Positions 46,217 through 54,014 of a stretch of DNA of 64,000 nucleotides are shown in pieces. A program made the translations under genes and the position numbers. How positions within the stretch are numbered: position 1 is the first letter of the stretch; every line of letters begins with the position of its first letter. Under the pieces are notes generated by a model. That model worked only from the letters and a program-made list of their open reading frames with translations, ran no database searches and had not been told where the DNA came from. The DNA is from Chitinophagaceae bacterium (lineage in GTDB: Bacteria; Bacteroidota; Bacteroidia; Chitinophagales; Chitinophagaceae). The stretch spans positions 186,001-250,000 of the forward strand of contig CANGYR010000001.1 of the NCBI GenBank assembly GCA_947458275.1, in the 5' to 3' direction.

Positions 46217-46813
46217 ATGTCAAAAAGCATTGAAATACAGGTATTAGACAAGATAAAGCGAAGCCCAAGAGGAACGCTTTTCTTTGTGGACAGTTTTACC
46301 AAAATCGCCAACGCTAAATCAGCAAATAAGTCATTGGAGCGCTTAGTAAAATCGGGAGAGATAGAACGAATTGCACAAGGTATTTATGTTCGACCTGTAA
46401 TTGATAATTACATTGGAAAAGTATTTCCGAGCATTGAGCAAATTGCGTTTGCCATTGCGAAAAGGGACAGAGCTACCGTAATACCTACAGGCAGTTATGC
46501 AATGTATAAATTGGGTTTGACAATGCAAGTTCCTTTGAATATTGTTTTTTATTCCGACACTTCGGCACGAAAAATCAAAATCGGGAAACAAGCCATTACA
46601 TTTAAAAAAGCGAGCTCTAAAAACTTGGCGTTTGTTGGCGAAATCAGCACATTGGCAATTCAGGCATTGCGGTCAATCGGCAAAGACCAAGCAACAGCCG
46701 AAGAAATAAAACAGATAAAGAAGATTTTGAAAAATGAAAATCTAAAACATTTGCAGCACGATTTGCAATTAGCACCTGTTTGGATTCGAAAATTGATGAC
46801 AGACAATGAATAA
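46217..46813 (+). CDS. AbiEi-type antitoxin (DUF6088)
   Basis: A 198-residue antitoxin-like protein. Its N-terminal winged helix (residues 1-65) has KIKRSPRGTLFFVDSF and ALERLVKSGEIERIAQGIYVRP-like wording, that is, the DNA-binding half typical of AbiEi, followed by a C-terminal domain with IPTGSYAMYKLGL and LAIQALRSIGKD. In the AbiE type IV system this protein neutralises the nucleotidyltransferase toxin and represses its own promoter. The stop overlaps the start of the toxin frame by 8 nt (ATGAATAA). The operator palindrome lies 16 nt upstream of its start. Confidence 0.82.
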   Translation: MSKSIEIQVLDKIKRSPRGTLFFVDSFTKIANAKSANKSLERLVKSGEIERIAQGIYVRPVIDNYIGKVFPSIEQIAFAIAKRDRATVIPTGSYAMYKLGLTMQVPLNIVFYSDTSARKIKIGKQAITFKKASSKNLAFVGEISTLAIQALRSIGKDQATAEEIKQIKKILKNENLKHLQHDLQLAPVWIRKLMTDNE

Positions 46814-47819
46814 GTTCACACATTTACAAGAATGGTTTCAGCTACCCGATGAAACCAAAATCAGATTGTTTACCGAAACAAGCCGATAAATCGGCTTGCC
46901 TTCTTCATCAGCCGCAGAAAAAGATTGGTGGGTAGTACATACCTTATCCGTGATTTTCTCAATGGATTGTGCAAACGCCTTGATTTTCAAAGGTGGAACT
47001 TCGCTAAGCAAAGGCTGGAACGTTATACACCGATTTTCGGAAGATATTGATTTAGCCTTAGACAGAGAATTTCTTGGTTTTTCGGGCGAACTCACAAAAG
47101 GTGACATTAGAAAACTAAGAAGAAAATCGTTTCAATTTATTTCAGAAGTTTTTACCGAAGAATTGAAAAATAAATTTACGGAATTGGGTTTTAAGAATGT
47201 AACCGTAAAACCTCGTGAAGTAGAAAATCACGACCAAGACCCTTTAATTATTGAAATCTATTACAACAAACTTACGGAAACAGACACCTATCTGAAACCT
47301 GGTGTTTTAGTTGAGGTGGGTAGCCGTTCATTAAAAGAACCGTTTACGCAAAGAACTTTCGGAACATTTGTTTCTGAAATCTACAAAGACAATCCTTTTA
47401 CGGATAAACCAATTACCATTACTGTTGTAAATCCCGAACGGACATTTTTAGAAAAGATATTTTTATTGCACGAAGAATTTCAAAAACCGTTTGGCAAAAT
47501 ACGAGTTGAACGTCTTAGCAGACACCTTTACGACATTGAAAAACTTTGCCAAACTGAATACGCAGAAATTGCATTGCAAGACAGGAAACTGTACAACACA
47601 ATCATCAGACATCGTAGTAAATTCGCAGCTATTTCAGGTATTGATTATGCAAAACATAATCCTGAAAACATTAAATTTATTCCGCCCGACTCCATCATAA
47701 AAATGTGGGAAGCTGACTATGAAGAAATGAAAGGGAGTATGATTTACGGTACCCCATTAGATTTTGATCAACTTATAAACAGACTGACTGAATTGCAAAT
47801 GCGAATAAATGCAATATAA
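46806..47819 (+). pseudogene. AbiEii-type nucleotidyltransferase toxin with in-frame stop at codon 28
   Basis: The frame starts at ATG 46806, overlapping the antitoxin stop, and runs MNKFTHLQEWFQLPDETKIR before a TAA at 46887-46889. The same frame continues without further stops to 47819 with IGLPSSSAAEKDWWVVH, the KGGTSLSKGW nucleotidyltransferase motif, and FSEDIDLAL with the metal aspartates. The stop replaces what is probably a glutamine codon (CAA to TAA would need one change). A TTG at 46896 could restart translation and give about 307 residues that keep both catalytic motifs, so complete loss of function is not certain. Confidence 0.78.
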
Positions 47820-47863
47820 AGCTAACCTTAACTGACGATGATACTGACGAAAGAAGAACGAAG

Positions 47864-47997
47864 GCATAACAGCACCTACAAGAAATTGGCGGTTCAGTGG
47901 TTAAATGAAGCTTTGTGCTTCGTATCAAGAGTTCAGTGGTGGCAGAAAGTTTTCGTTTCCGAAATCGCCAACTTCTTGTAGCTGCGAAACGTTAGCT
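47864..47997. repeat. Imperfect palindrome resembling an integron attC site
   Basis: A 17-nt arm at 47875-47891 pairs with 47966-47982 at 15 of 17 positions, enclosing an inner region with a GAAGC/GCTTC hairpin and two GTTCAGTGG copies. The outermost bases are GCATAAC on the left and GTTAGCT on the right, like the R boxes of attC sites. Size (134 bp) matches long attC sites. It begins 45 nt after the AbiEii stop and ends 75 nt before the DUF1016 gene. No integrase is in the window. Confidence 0.45.
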
Positions 47998-48072
47998 GTA
48001 ACAGCAAAAAACCGATTCCAAAAGAGAAACACGACTGAAAAAACATAAATTTGTAGCATATAGAAATAAACA

Positions 48073-48697
48073 ATGGACAATCGTTTTACGGACATAATTC
48101 AGCTAATCAAACAATCTCGGACTAATGCTATAAAAGCCGTAAACGCTGAACTAATAAACCTCTATTGGAATATCGGAGAATATATTAGCAAGAAAATTGA
48201 ACAATCAGAATGGGGCGACTCTATTGTAACAGAATTAGCCAATTTTATACAGAAACACGAACCAGAGATAAAAGGCTTCTCCGACAAAAATATTTGGAGA
48301 ATGAAGGAGTTTTACGAGACCTACAAGGACTTCCCAAAACTCTCAACACTGGTGAGAGAAATTAGCTGGACAAACAATCTGCTGATTTTTTCAAGCTGTA
48401 AAACCATTGAAGAAATGGAATTCATTTGAACTTAAAGCAGACAAGTTTAAACCAGAGCATTTGGGACAGCTTAACTTTTACTTGGAAGCATTAGACAGGG
48501 ACGTTAAAAAGCCAAATGAAAATCCAAGCATTGGAGTTCTTTTATGCAAGGACAAAGACAGTGAAGTTGTAGAATATGCCCTAAGCAGAAGCCTTTCCCC
48601 GACAATGGTTTCTGAATATAAAACGCAACTGCCTGACAAGAAAATTTTACAACAAAAACTACACGAACTGTTTGAAAATGAAGCGGACGAGAAATAG
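48073..48697 (+). pseudogene. DUF1016 (YhcG-like) nuclease with internal deletion
   Basis: The first piece (48073-48429) is the DUF1016 N-terminal domain, with LYWNIGEYISKKIEQSEWG and REISWTNNLLIF. It joins in a different frame to a second piece (48407-48697) that starts at FELKADKFKPEHLGQLNFYLEA, the C-terminal PDDEXK nuclease end. Intact homologues have about 120-150 residues between them; these are gone, including the first catalytic aspartate. The ExK of FELK survives. The junction near 48420 has short ATT homology. Family name is firm; the deletion is inferred from family layout. Confidence 0.75.
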
Positions 48698-48890
48698 AGC
48701 CACTAATGCTAACAAGGGTTTGATGTCAAGCCGTGCTGCCTGTAGTAAATTTAAGTTCAGTTTTCCAATTGGGCTATTGTGCCGGGTTGACAATTTTCTG
48801 CTGAGAAATCCAGTATGAACTCCTAGCCAAAAACCTTTAGCCACAAGCTCATTTGAGCAATAAAATGAATCTTGATTTAAATATTATACT

Positions 48891-49238
48891 ATGCCTTTTG
48901 AAGCTTTAATGACTGTTGATATTATTGAAACCCTCGAAAATTATATTCAAAAGATTCGACCCCCTGAAGAAATTAGACCAAAACTAGATTTGGGATATCA
49001 GATTGAAGGCCAAAGTATAATATTAGTTGAGATCAGGCCTGATTGGAAAGATAAAACTGTTTTCAAAGAGTATGGCTATGCAAAAGCCACGTTTATAAAA
49101 CGCCAAGGTATTTGGAAAGTTTATTGGTTAAGTGGAAATTTAAAATGGATAACCTATGAGCCAAAACCCGAAGTCAAGAGTTTAAAAAAATTTTTGGATC
49201 TAGTAGAAGAAGATAAATATAGATGCTTTAAAGGTTAA
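48891..49238 (+). CDS. DUF3024 domain protein
   Basis: A 115-residue protein with the family wording YIQKIRPPEEIRPKLDLGY, then EYGYAKATFIKRQGIWKVYW and LKKFLDLVEEDKYRCF. No function is known. An in-frame ATG at 48909 (MTVDIIETL) is an equally good start and would remove six residues. It follows the broken DUF1016 gene after a 193-nt spacer and is followed 16 nt later by a TAACAAGG motif. Confidence 0.7.
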   Translation: MPFEALMTVDIIETLENYIQKIRPPEEIRPKLDLGYQIEGQSIILVEIRPDWKDKTVFKEYGYAKATFIKRQGIWKVYWLSGNLKWITYEPKPEVKSLKKFLDLVEEDKYRCFKG

Positions 49239-49422
49239 AAATTTCTCCATCATATAACAAGGATTTTTCACCAGGCGGAAGATGATTGTTTAAAAAAAAT
49301 AATAAACTGCACCAGACTTAAAATCGAATTTTAAAATCTTAAAAGATTGAATTTATATCTGACCGGTCTCCTCGCTCCTATTTAGAAAATACAATTATCC
49401 TATTCCCAATTAGCAATTCAAC

Positions 49423-49578
49423 CTAATTTCTTGTAGAGCCTTTTATTATACTTAGAAGAACACTGACAACCGCAATAACAAGCAATATGTGAATAAGCCA
49501 GCCCGCATGATATCCTATAAATCCCACCGCCCAAATAATAACAAGCACCACTGCAATTAGATAGAGTATATTTCTCAT
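49423..49578 (-). CDS. Small membrane protein, lmo0937 family (DUF5670)
   Basis: A 51-residue protein: MRNILYLIAVVLVIIWAVGF, then a short GYHAGW turn, then a second hydrophobic helix (IHILLVIAVVSVLLSII) and a short polar tail. Two short transmembrane helices around a glycine-containing hairpin are the hallmark of the lmo0937 family, whose function is unknown. An AAGGTATC tract sits before the ATG. It is the only minus-strand gene in this accessory block. Confidence 0.72.
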   Translation of the reverse strand: MRNILYLIAVVLVIIWAVGFIGYHAGWLIHILLVIAVVSVLLSIIKGSTRN

Positions 49579-49915
49579 GATACCTTTTTTTGTTTAAAAT
49601 TTAAAATTCCATGAATAATCAAATTACAACTTATACAATATTAATAAATGACCTAATTCAATCAGTGTAGCGATTAATATCACTATTGCTAAATTTCAAT
49701 TATAAAATACGTTAACAACTAACGCTGCATATCAAAAGTTATCGAAATTTGAGAAACACAAACTATCTTGAGCATATACCTCTACCAATCTTCTTCAGTT
49801 CTCGGCAGTCCTTTTATTAATTGACTTCCTTATTTCATAAAAAATTCGTTCCTTTATTATAAATCGTCCGTGACGAGGAGTTGCATTCAACAACCACTAA
49901 CAGTACTTCTTTATT
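49579..49915. other. AT-rich intergenic region before the GNAT gene
   Basis: A 337-bp gap that should hold the promoters of the small membrane protein (minus) and the acetyltransferase (plus). It has a GTTAACAACTAACGCTG stretch at about 49710, similar to the outer boxes of the palindrome at 47864, but no paired arm. I see no gene in it. Confidence 0.45.
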
Positions 49916-50398
49916 ATGACCATCCGCGAATATAAAATTGAAGACAAGGAAAAATGCCTTGATATATTTAAAAGTAATTGTCCGAAGTTTTTTGACAATG
50001 AAGAGTTTGAATTATTTGAAAAATGGCTCGATCACCAGACAAGCGATACATCTATTTATCAAAGTCCTACCTACACAGATTCAGAAAGAGATGTTTATTA
50101 TGTTATTGAAGTTTCTGAATTTGGGATAATCGGCTGCGGCGGATTCTATATTTTAAAAGATCAAAAAGAAGCCAGACTCGCCTGGGGTATGATTCATTCA
50201 GGTTTTCACAGACAAGGATTTGGAACGGCACTTTACAACTACCGAAAAGATATTATTAAAAAAGATTGGCCAAATCATTTTCTCACGCTCGGCACAAGTC
50301 AGCATACTTATTCTTTTTATGAAAAAATGGGACTGACTGTTGATGCAATTACACCAGCGGGCTACGGTCCGGATTTGGACAAATATGATATGAAGTAA
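49916..50398 (+). CDS. GNAT-family acetyltransferase
   Basis: A 160-residue protein with the GNAT fold: the N-terminal MTIREYKIEDKEKCLDIF strand-helix, a middle beta sheet with FGIIGCGGFYIL, and the acetyl-CoA motif A wording AWGMIHSGFHRQGFGTALYNYR (here with Q/RxxGxG as RQGFGT). The substrate is unknown; such cassettes often modify amines, drugs or toxins. It stands alone, with a TAATAAC stretch immediately after its stop. Confidence 0.85.
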   Translation: MTIREYKIEDKEKCLDIFKSNCPKFFDNEEFELFEKWLDHQTSDTSIYQSPTYTDSERDVYYVIEVSEFGIIGCGGFYILKDQKEARLAWGMIHSGFHRQGFGTALYNYRKDIIKKDWPNHFLTLGTSQHTYSFYEKMGLTVDAITPAGYGPDLDKYDMK

Positions 50399-50587
50399 TA
50401 ATAACAAATAGTAATCGATTAGGGAATAGTCCGATTTTTATTATATTTGAATAAACAGCCGTTATACTTTCTGCCAAAACGAGAAAGTTGGGGCAATTAT
50501 ATATGGCTGCAACTAAAAAGAAAATCAACTCTACGCGGGGAAGCCGAAAACCGCTTTTGACAGAGTAGGCGCATCAAAAACATAATA

Positions 50588-51682
50588 ATGAGAAAGTATT
50601 TTTTATTACTTGTAGTTTTAAATACAATATTGTTAGGTTGTAGTAAAGATCAAATTTCAACTCCGGATACCTCCAATCAGGTTTTTACCAATTTTGACAA
50701 TGCGATTCTTTCTAAAATGAATCTATACAATGCTCCAAGTATATCCATCGCAATAATAAAAAATGAAAAACTGGTCTATTTAAAGTCATATGGAAAATCT
50801 GATATAGAGGCAAATACCACAGCAAGCAATGATGATTTATACAGAATTGCCAGTGTTTCAAAACCTGTAACTGTTATTGCTATTTTAAAATTGGTTCAGG
50901 ATGGCCTGGTAAGTTTAGACCAAAAAGTATTTGGATCAGGTGCAATTTTGGGCAATGATTTTGGGGCAGTCCCTCAAGGATCCAAAAAAGACCTGATTAC
51001 AGTAAGGCATTTATTAGACCACAAGTCGGGCTGGACAAATGCGCCTGATGATCCCATGTTTAGATCAAATAATATAACTCAAACACAATTAATTACAGAT
51101 CTATTAGCTAACAGAAATTTAAGCGCCAACCCCGGAAGTACCTATTATTATTCAAATTTCGGTTATTGTATATTAGGGAGAGTAATTGAAAAAATTACCG
51201 GTTTGACTTATGAAGAGTATGTAAAAAATAAAATCCTAACTCCATGTAATATTTACAACATGAAAATAGGAGGCAGCACTTTAGCAGAGAGATCCGTGAA
51301 CGAAGTAAAATATTATCAAAGTGAATTTAGTCCTTACATCATGAATATTGCTCGTTTTGATTCTCATGGCGGATGGATTGCATCAAGCAAAGACCTGGCC
51401 AGACTTATGGTGAAAATTGACAGAAATACTATAAGGCCGGACATCATATCAGCCAACTTATTGAATCAATTTTATTTTGGCTATACCAATTGGGTTCATT
51501 TCGGATCAATACCCGGTACATCATCTATTTTACAGAGAATAGACAACAATCTTAGTTATGTAATGCTTACAAATACCAGGACGAATTACGATGCAAGTAT
51601 AATTTTAAATGATTTAGATAATACTATTAAATCAGAAATCAGCTCCATAACCAAGTGGCCTACAACTGATTTGTTTGATTGA
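50588..51682 (+). CDS. Class-C-like serine hydrolase, lipoprotein
   Basis: A 364-residue protein of the beta-lactamase/D-Ala-D-Ala-carboxypeptidase fold. The lipobox LLGC puts the lipidated cysteine at residue 18. The catalytic SxxK is in ASVSKPVTV (near residue 97), the YxN motif is in YYYSNFGYCIL, and a late HFGSIPGT could be the third, KTG-like motif. Members of this family are carboxypeptidases, esterases or lactamases; the sequence does not decide. It is flanked by 189 and 176 nt of spacer and closes the accessory block. Confidence 0.85.
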   Translation: MRKYFLLLVVLNTILLGCSKDQISTPDTSNQVFTNFDNAILSKMNLYNAPSISIAIIKNEKLVYLKSYGKSDIEANTTASNDDLYRIASVSKPVTVIAILKLVQDGLVSLDQKVFGSGAILGNDFGAVPQGSKKDLITVRHLLDHKSGWTNAPDDPMFRSNNITQTQLITDLLANRNLSANPGSTYYYSNFGYCILGRVIEKITGLTYEEYVKNKILTPCNIYNMKIGGSTLAERSVNEVKYYQSEFSPYIMNIARFDSHGGWIASSKDLARLMVKIDRNTIRPDIISANLLNQFYFGYTNWVHFGSIPGTSSILQRIDNNLSYVMLTNTRTNYDASIILNDLDNTIKSEISSITKWPTTDLFD

Positions 51683-51858
51683 TGATTTTTTTGTACCAAG
51701 AATTAACCAACTGACACAATAGGAAATAAGCTAATCAAAAAAGATTATCATCGTTTTTCGTATTTGGGCATTGGCTACGATTATGGTATTTTTGCTACCT
51801 GCCGGATTTTCCGGAAAAAGGACAAAATTTAGTCAGAATCAGCTAAGAAGGAAGAAAA

Positions 51859-53994
51859 ATGACCAACCCAAAACGATATTTGATTACCTCGGCACTCCCC
51901 TATGCGAATGGACCTAAGCATATTGGCCACCTCGCGGGTGCTTACCTCCCTGCAGATGTGTATGCACGCTACCTGAGAGCTCAAAAAAAAGAGGTTGTGT
52001 ACGTCTGCGGTAGTGATGAACATGGCGCCGCCATTACCATTCAGGCCATTAAAGAAAAAACTACCCCAAAAGAAATCGTAGATAAATACCACGCCCTTCT
52101 CGAAAGCAATATGCGGGATCTGGGCATTTCATTTGATATTTATCACCGCACCTCGGCCGAAATACACCACGAAACTGCACAGGAATTTTTCACTGCTCTG
52201 AATGATAAAGGATTACTGGAGGTTAAAGAATCAGAACAGTTGTATGATGAGGAAGCCAAAACATTCTTAGCCGACCGCTATATCATCGGTACCTGTCCCG
52301 TTTGCGGAAACGACAGCGCCTACGGCGATCAATGTGAAAAATGCGGCACCTCACTGAGTCCCGAGCAGCTCATTAATCCTAAAAGCACACTGAGCGGCAA
52401 CCCTCCGGCAAAAAAGAAAACTACGCATTGGTATCTTCCGCTGAATAAGCATGAAGATTTCTTGCGGCAATGGATACTCGAAGAACATCAGTCAGACTGG
52501 AAGACGAATGTACTCGGACAATGCAAAAGCTGGTTAGACAGCGGGCTTCAGCCAAGAGCCGTTACCCGTGATCTGGACTGGGGCGTAAAAGTGCCAGTGG
52601 CAGGTGCCGACGGAAAAGTACTGTACGTTTGGTTTGATGCACCAATTGGATATATCAGCGCTACCAAACAATGGGCACTGGACAACAACAAAGACTGGAA
52701 ACCTTATTGGGAAGATAAAGACACCAAACTGGTGCACTTTATCGGAAAAGATAACATTGTATTTCATTGCATCATTTTCCCTGTAATGCTCAAATTGCAC
52801 GGCAATATCCTGCCCGACAATGTGCCCAGCAATGAGTTCATGAACCTTGAAGGAGATAAAATGAGCACCAGCAGAGGATGGAGCATTGAAATGGATGAGT
52901 ATATCAACGATTTTGTGAAAAAGGAAAACGGCGGCGACATGATGGTGGATGCTTTGCGTTACTATCTTACCGCCATCGCTCCCGAAACAAAAGACAGCGA
53001 ATTCACCTGGAAGGGTTTTCAAGATGCGCTGAATAGTGAACTCGTAGCTATCTTCGGAAATTTTGTCAACCGCACTTTTGTCCTGATGCATAAATTATGT
53101 AAGGGAAAAGTGCCGCCGATACATCTTGATATTACTGATGAGGCAGACAAAAAAATATTTGAAGACATTCGCGCTGCCAAAGAAACAGTAGAAAAAAATA
53201 TTGAAGGATATAAATTCCGCGATGCATTGTTTGAGGTAATTGACCTGGCAAGAAAAGGTAACAAATACATGCAGGACAAAGAACCCTGGATTGTTGCCAA
53301 GCAGGTAGGAGAAGATGGACAACCCACACCGGAAGCTCAGAAAAAAATCGACAACGCATTGCATGTTTGTCTGCAACTTACGGCCAATCTTTCTATTTTG
53401 ATAAACCCGTTCCTTCCATTTACAGCAAAAAAAATGTGCAGCATGATGAAGGTGGTAGACAAAATGCTGGAGTGGGAAAATGCAGGCAAAGATAAATTAC
53501 TCAGTGTGGGCTACTCTCTTAGAGCACCAGAATTGTTATTCAGGAAAATGGAAGATGCTGAGGTAGAAGCACAAATTGAAAAATTAAAAACGAAAACAAA
53601 AAAATTGATGGATAACGCATCTAATCAACAGGGAAATAACAAAGGCGAAGAAACCAAAACGCTGAAACCAATCATACAGTTTGATGATTTTGCTAAAATA
53701 GATTTAAAGACAGGAACCATAGTTTCAGCAGAGAAAGTGGAGAAGGCAGATAAATTATTGAAACTGGAGGTTGACCTCGGCTTCGAGAAGCGGACTATTG
53801 TGAGTGGCATCGCTCTGCACTACGAGCCATCCGCCATCATCGGTCAAAAAGTAGTGGTAGTAACCAATCTGGCACCAAGAAAAATGAGGGGCATAGAAAG
53901 CAACGGTATGATTTTAATGGCCGAAGATGCCAATGGCAAACTCAAATTCATCAGCGCGGATGAGCTTACAACCAATGGCAGCAGCGTAAGTTAA
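51859..53994 (+). CDS. metG: Methionyl-tRNA synthetase
   Basis: Charges tRNA-Met. The 711-residue protein has the HIGH-type motif in ANGPKHIGHLAG (15-26), the zinc knuckle with CPVCGN and CEKCG (near 135-160), KMSTSRG as the KMSKS loop (near 333-339), and a C-terminal tRNA-binding domain (about 595-711) beginning FDDFAKIDLKTGTIV. Length is typical for enzymes with the appended domain. It heads a close run with the FadB-like gene (20 nt gap) and an S66 carboxypeptidase (21 nt gap). Confidence 0.97.
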   Translation: MTNPKRYLITSALPYANGPKHIGHLAGAYLPADVYARYLRAQKKEVVYVCGSDEHGAAITIQAIKEKTTPKEIVDKYHALLESNMRDLGISFDIYHRTSAEIHHETAQEFFTALNDKGLLEVKESEQLYDEEAKTFLADRYIIGTCPVCGNDSAYGDQCEKCGTSLSPEQLINPKSTLSGNPPAKKKTTHWYLPLNKHEDFLRQWILEEHQSDWKTNVLGQCKSWLDSGLQPRAVTRDLDWGVKVPVAGADGKVLYVWFDAPIGYISATKQWALDNNKDWKPYWEDKDTKLVHFIGKDNIVFHCIIFPVMLKLHGNILPDNVPSNEFMNLEGDKMSTSRGWSIEMDEYINDFVKKENGGDMMVDALRYYLTAIAPETKDSEFTWKGFQDALNSELVAIFGNFVNRTFVLMHKLCKGKVPPIHLDITDEADKKIFEDIRAAKETVEKNIEGYKFRDALFEVIDLARKGNKYMQDKEPWIVAKQVGEDGQPTPEAQKKIDNALHVCLQLTANLSILINPFLPFTAKKMCSMMKVVDKMLEWENAGKDKLLSVGYSLRAPELLFRKMEDAEVEAQIEKLKTKTKKLMDNASNQQGNNKGEETKTLKPIIQFDDFAKIDLKTGTIVSAEKVEKADKLLKLEVDLGFEKRTIVSGIALHYEPSAIIGQKVVVVTNLAPRKMRGIESNGMILMAEDANGKLKFISADELTTNGSSVS

Positions 53995-54014
53995 TCCGGC
54001 AGTAAACATGCAAT

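Noticed and set aside
42199..46889. Alternative genetic code or stop-codon recoding to explain TAA and TAG within frames
   Set aside because: All core genes in the window end at ordinary TAA, TAG or TGA codons with no read-through-like extension, so a changed code is not supported.
50440..50560. Second attC-like site behind the GNAT gene
   Set aside because: Apart from a 7-bp ACTTTCT/AGAAAGT pair and a GTTATAC word, the arms do not pair well enough to call it.
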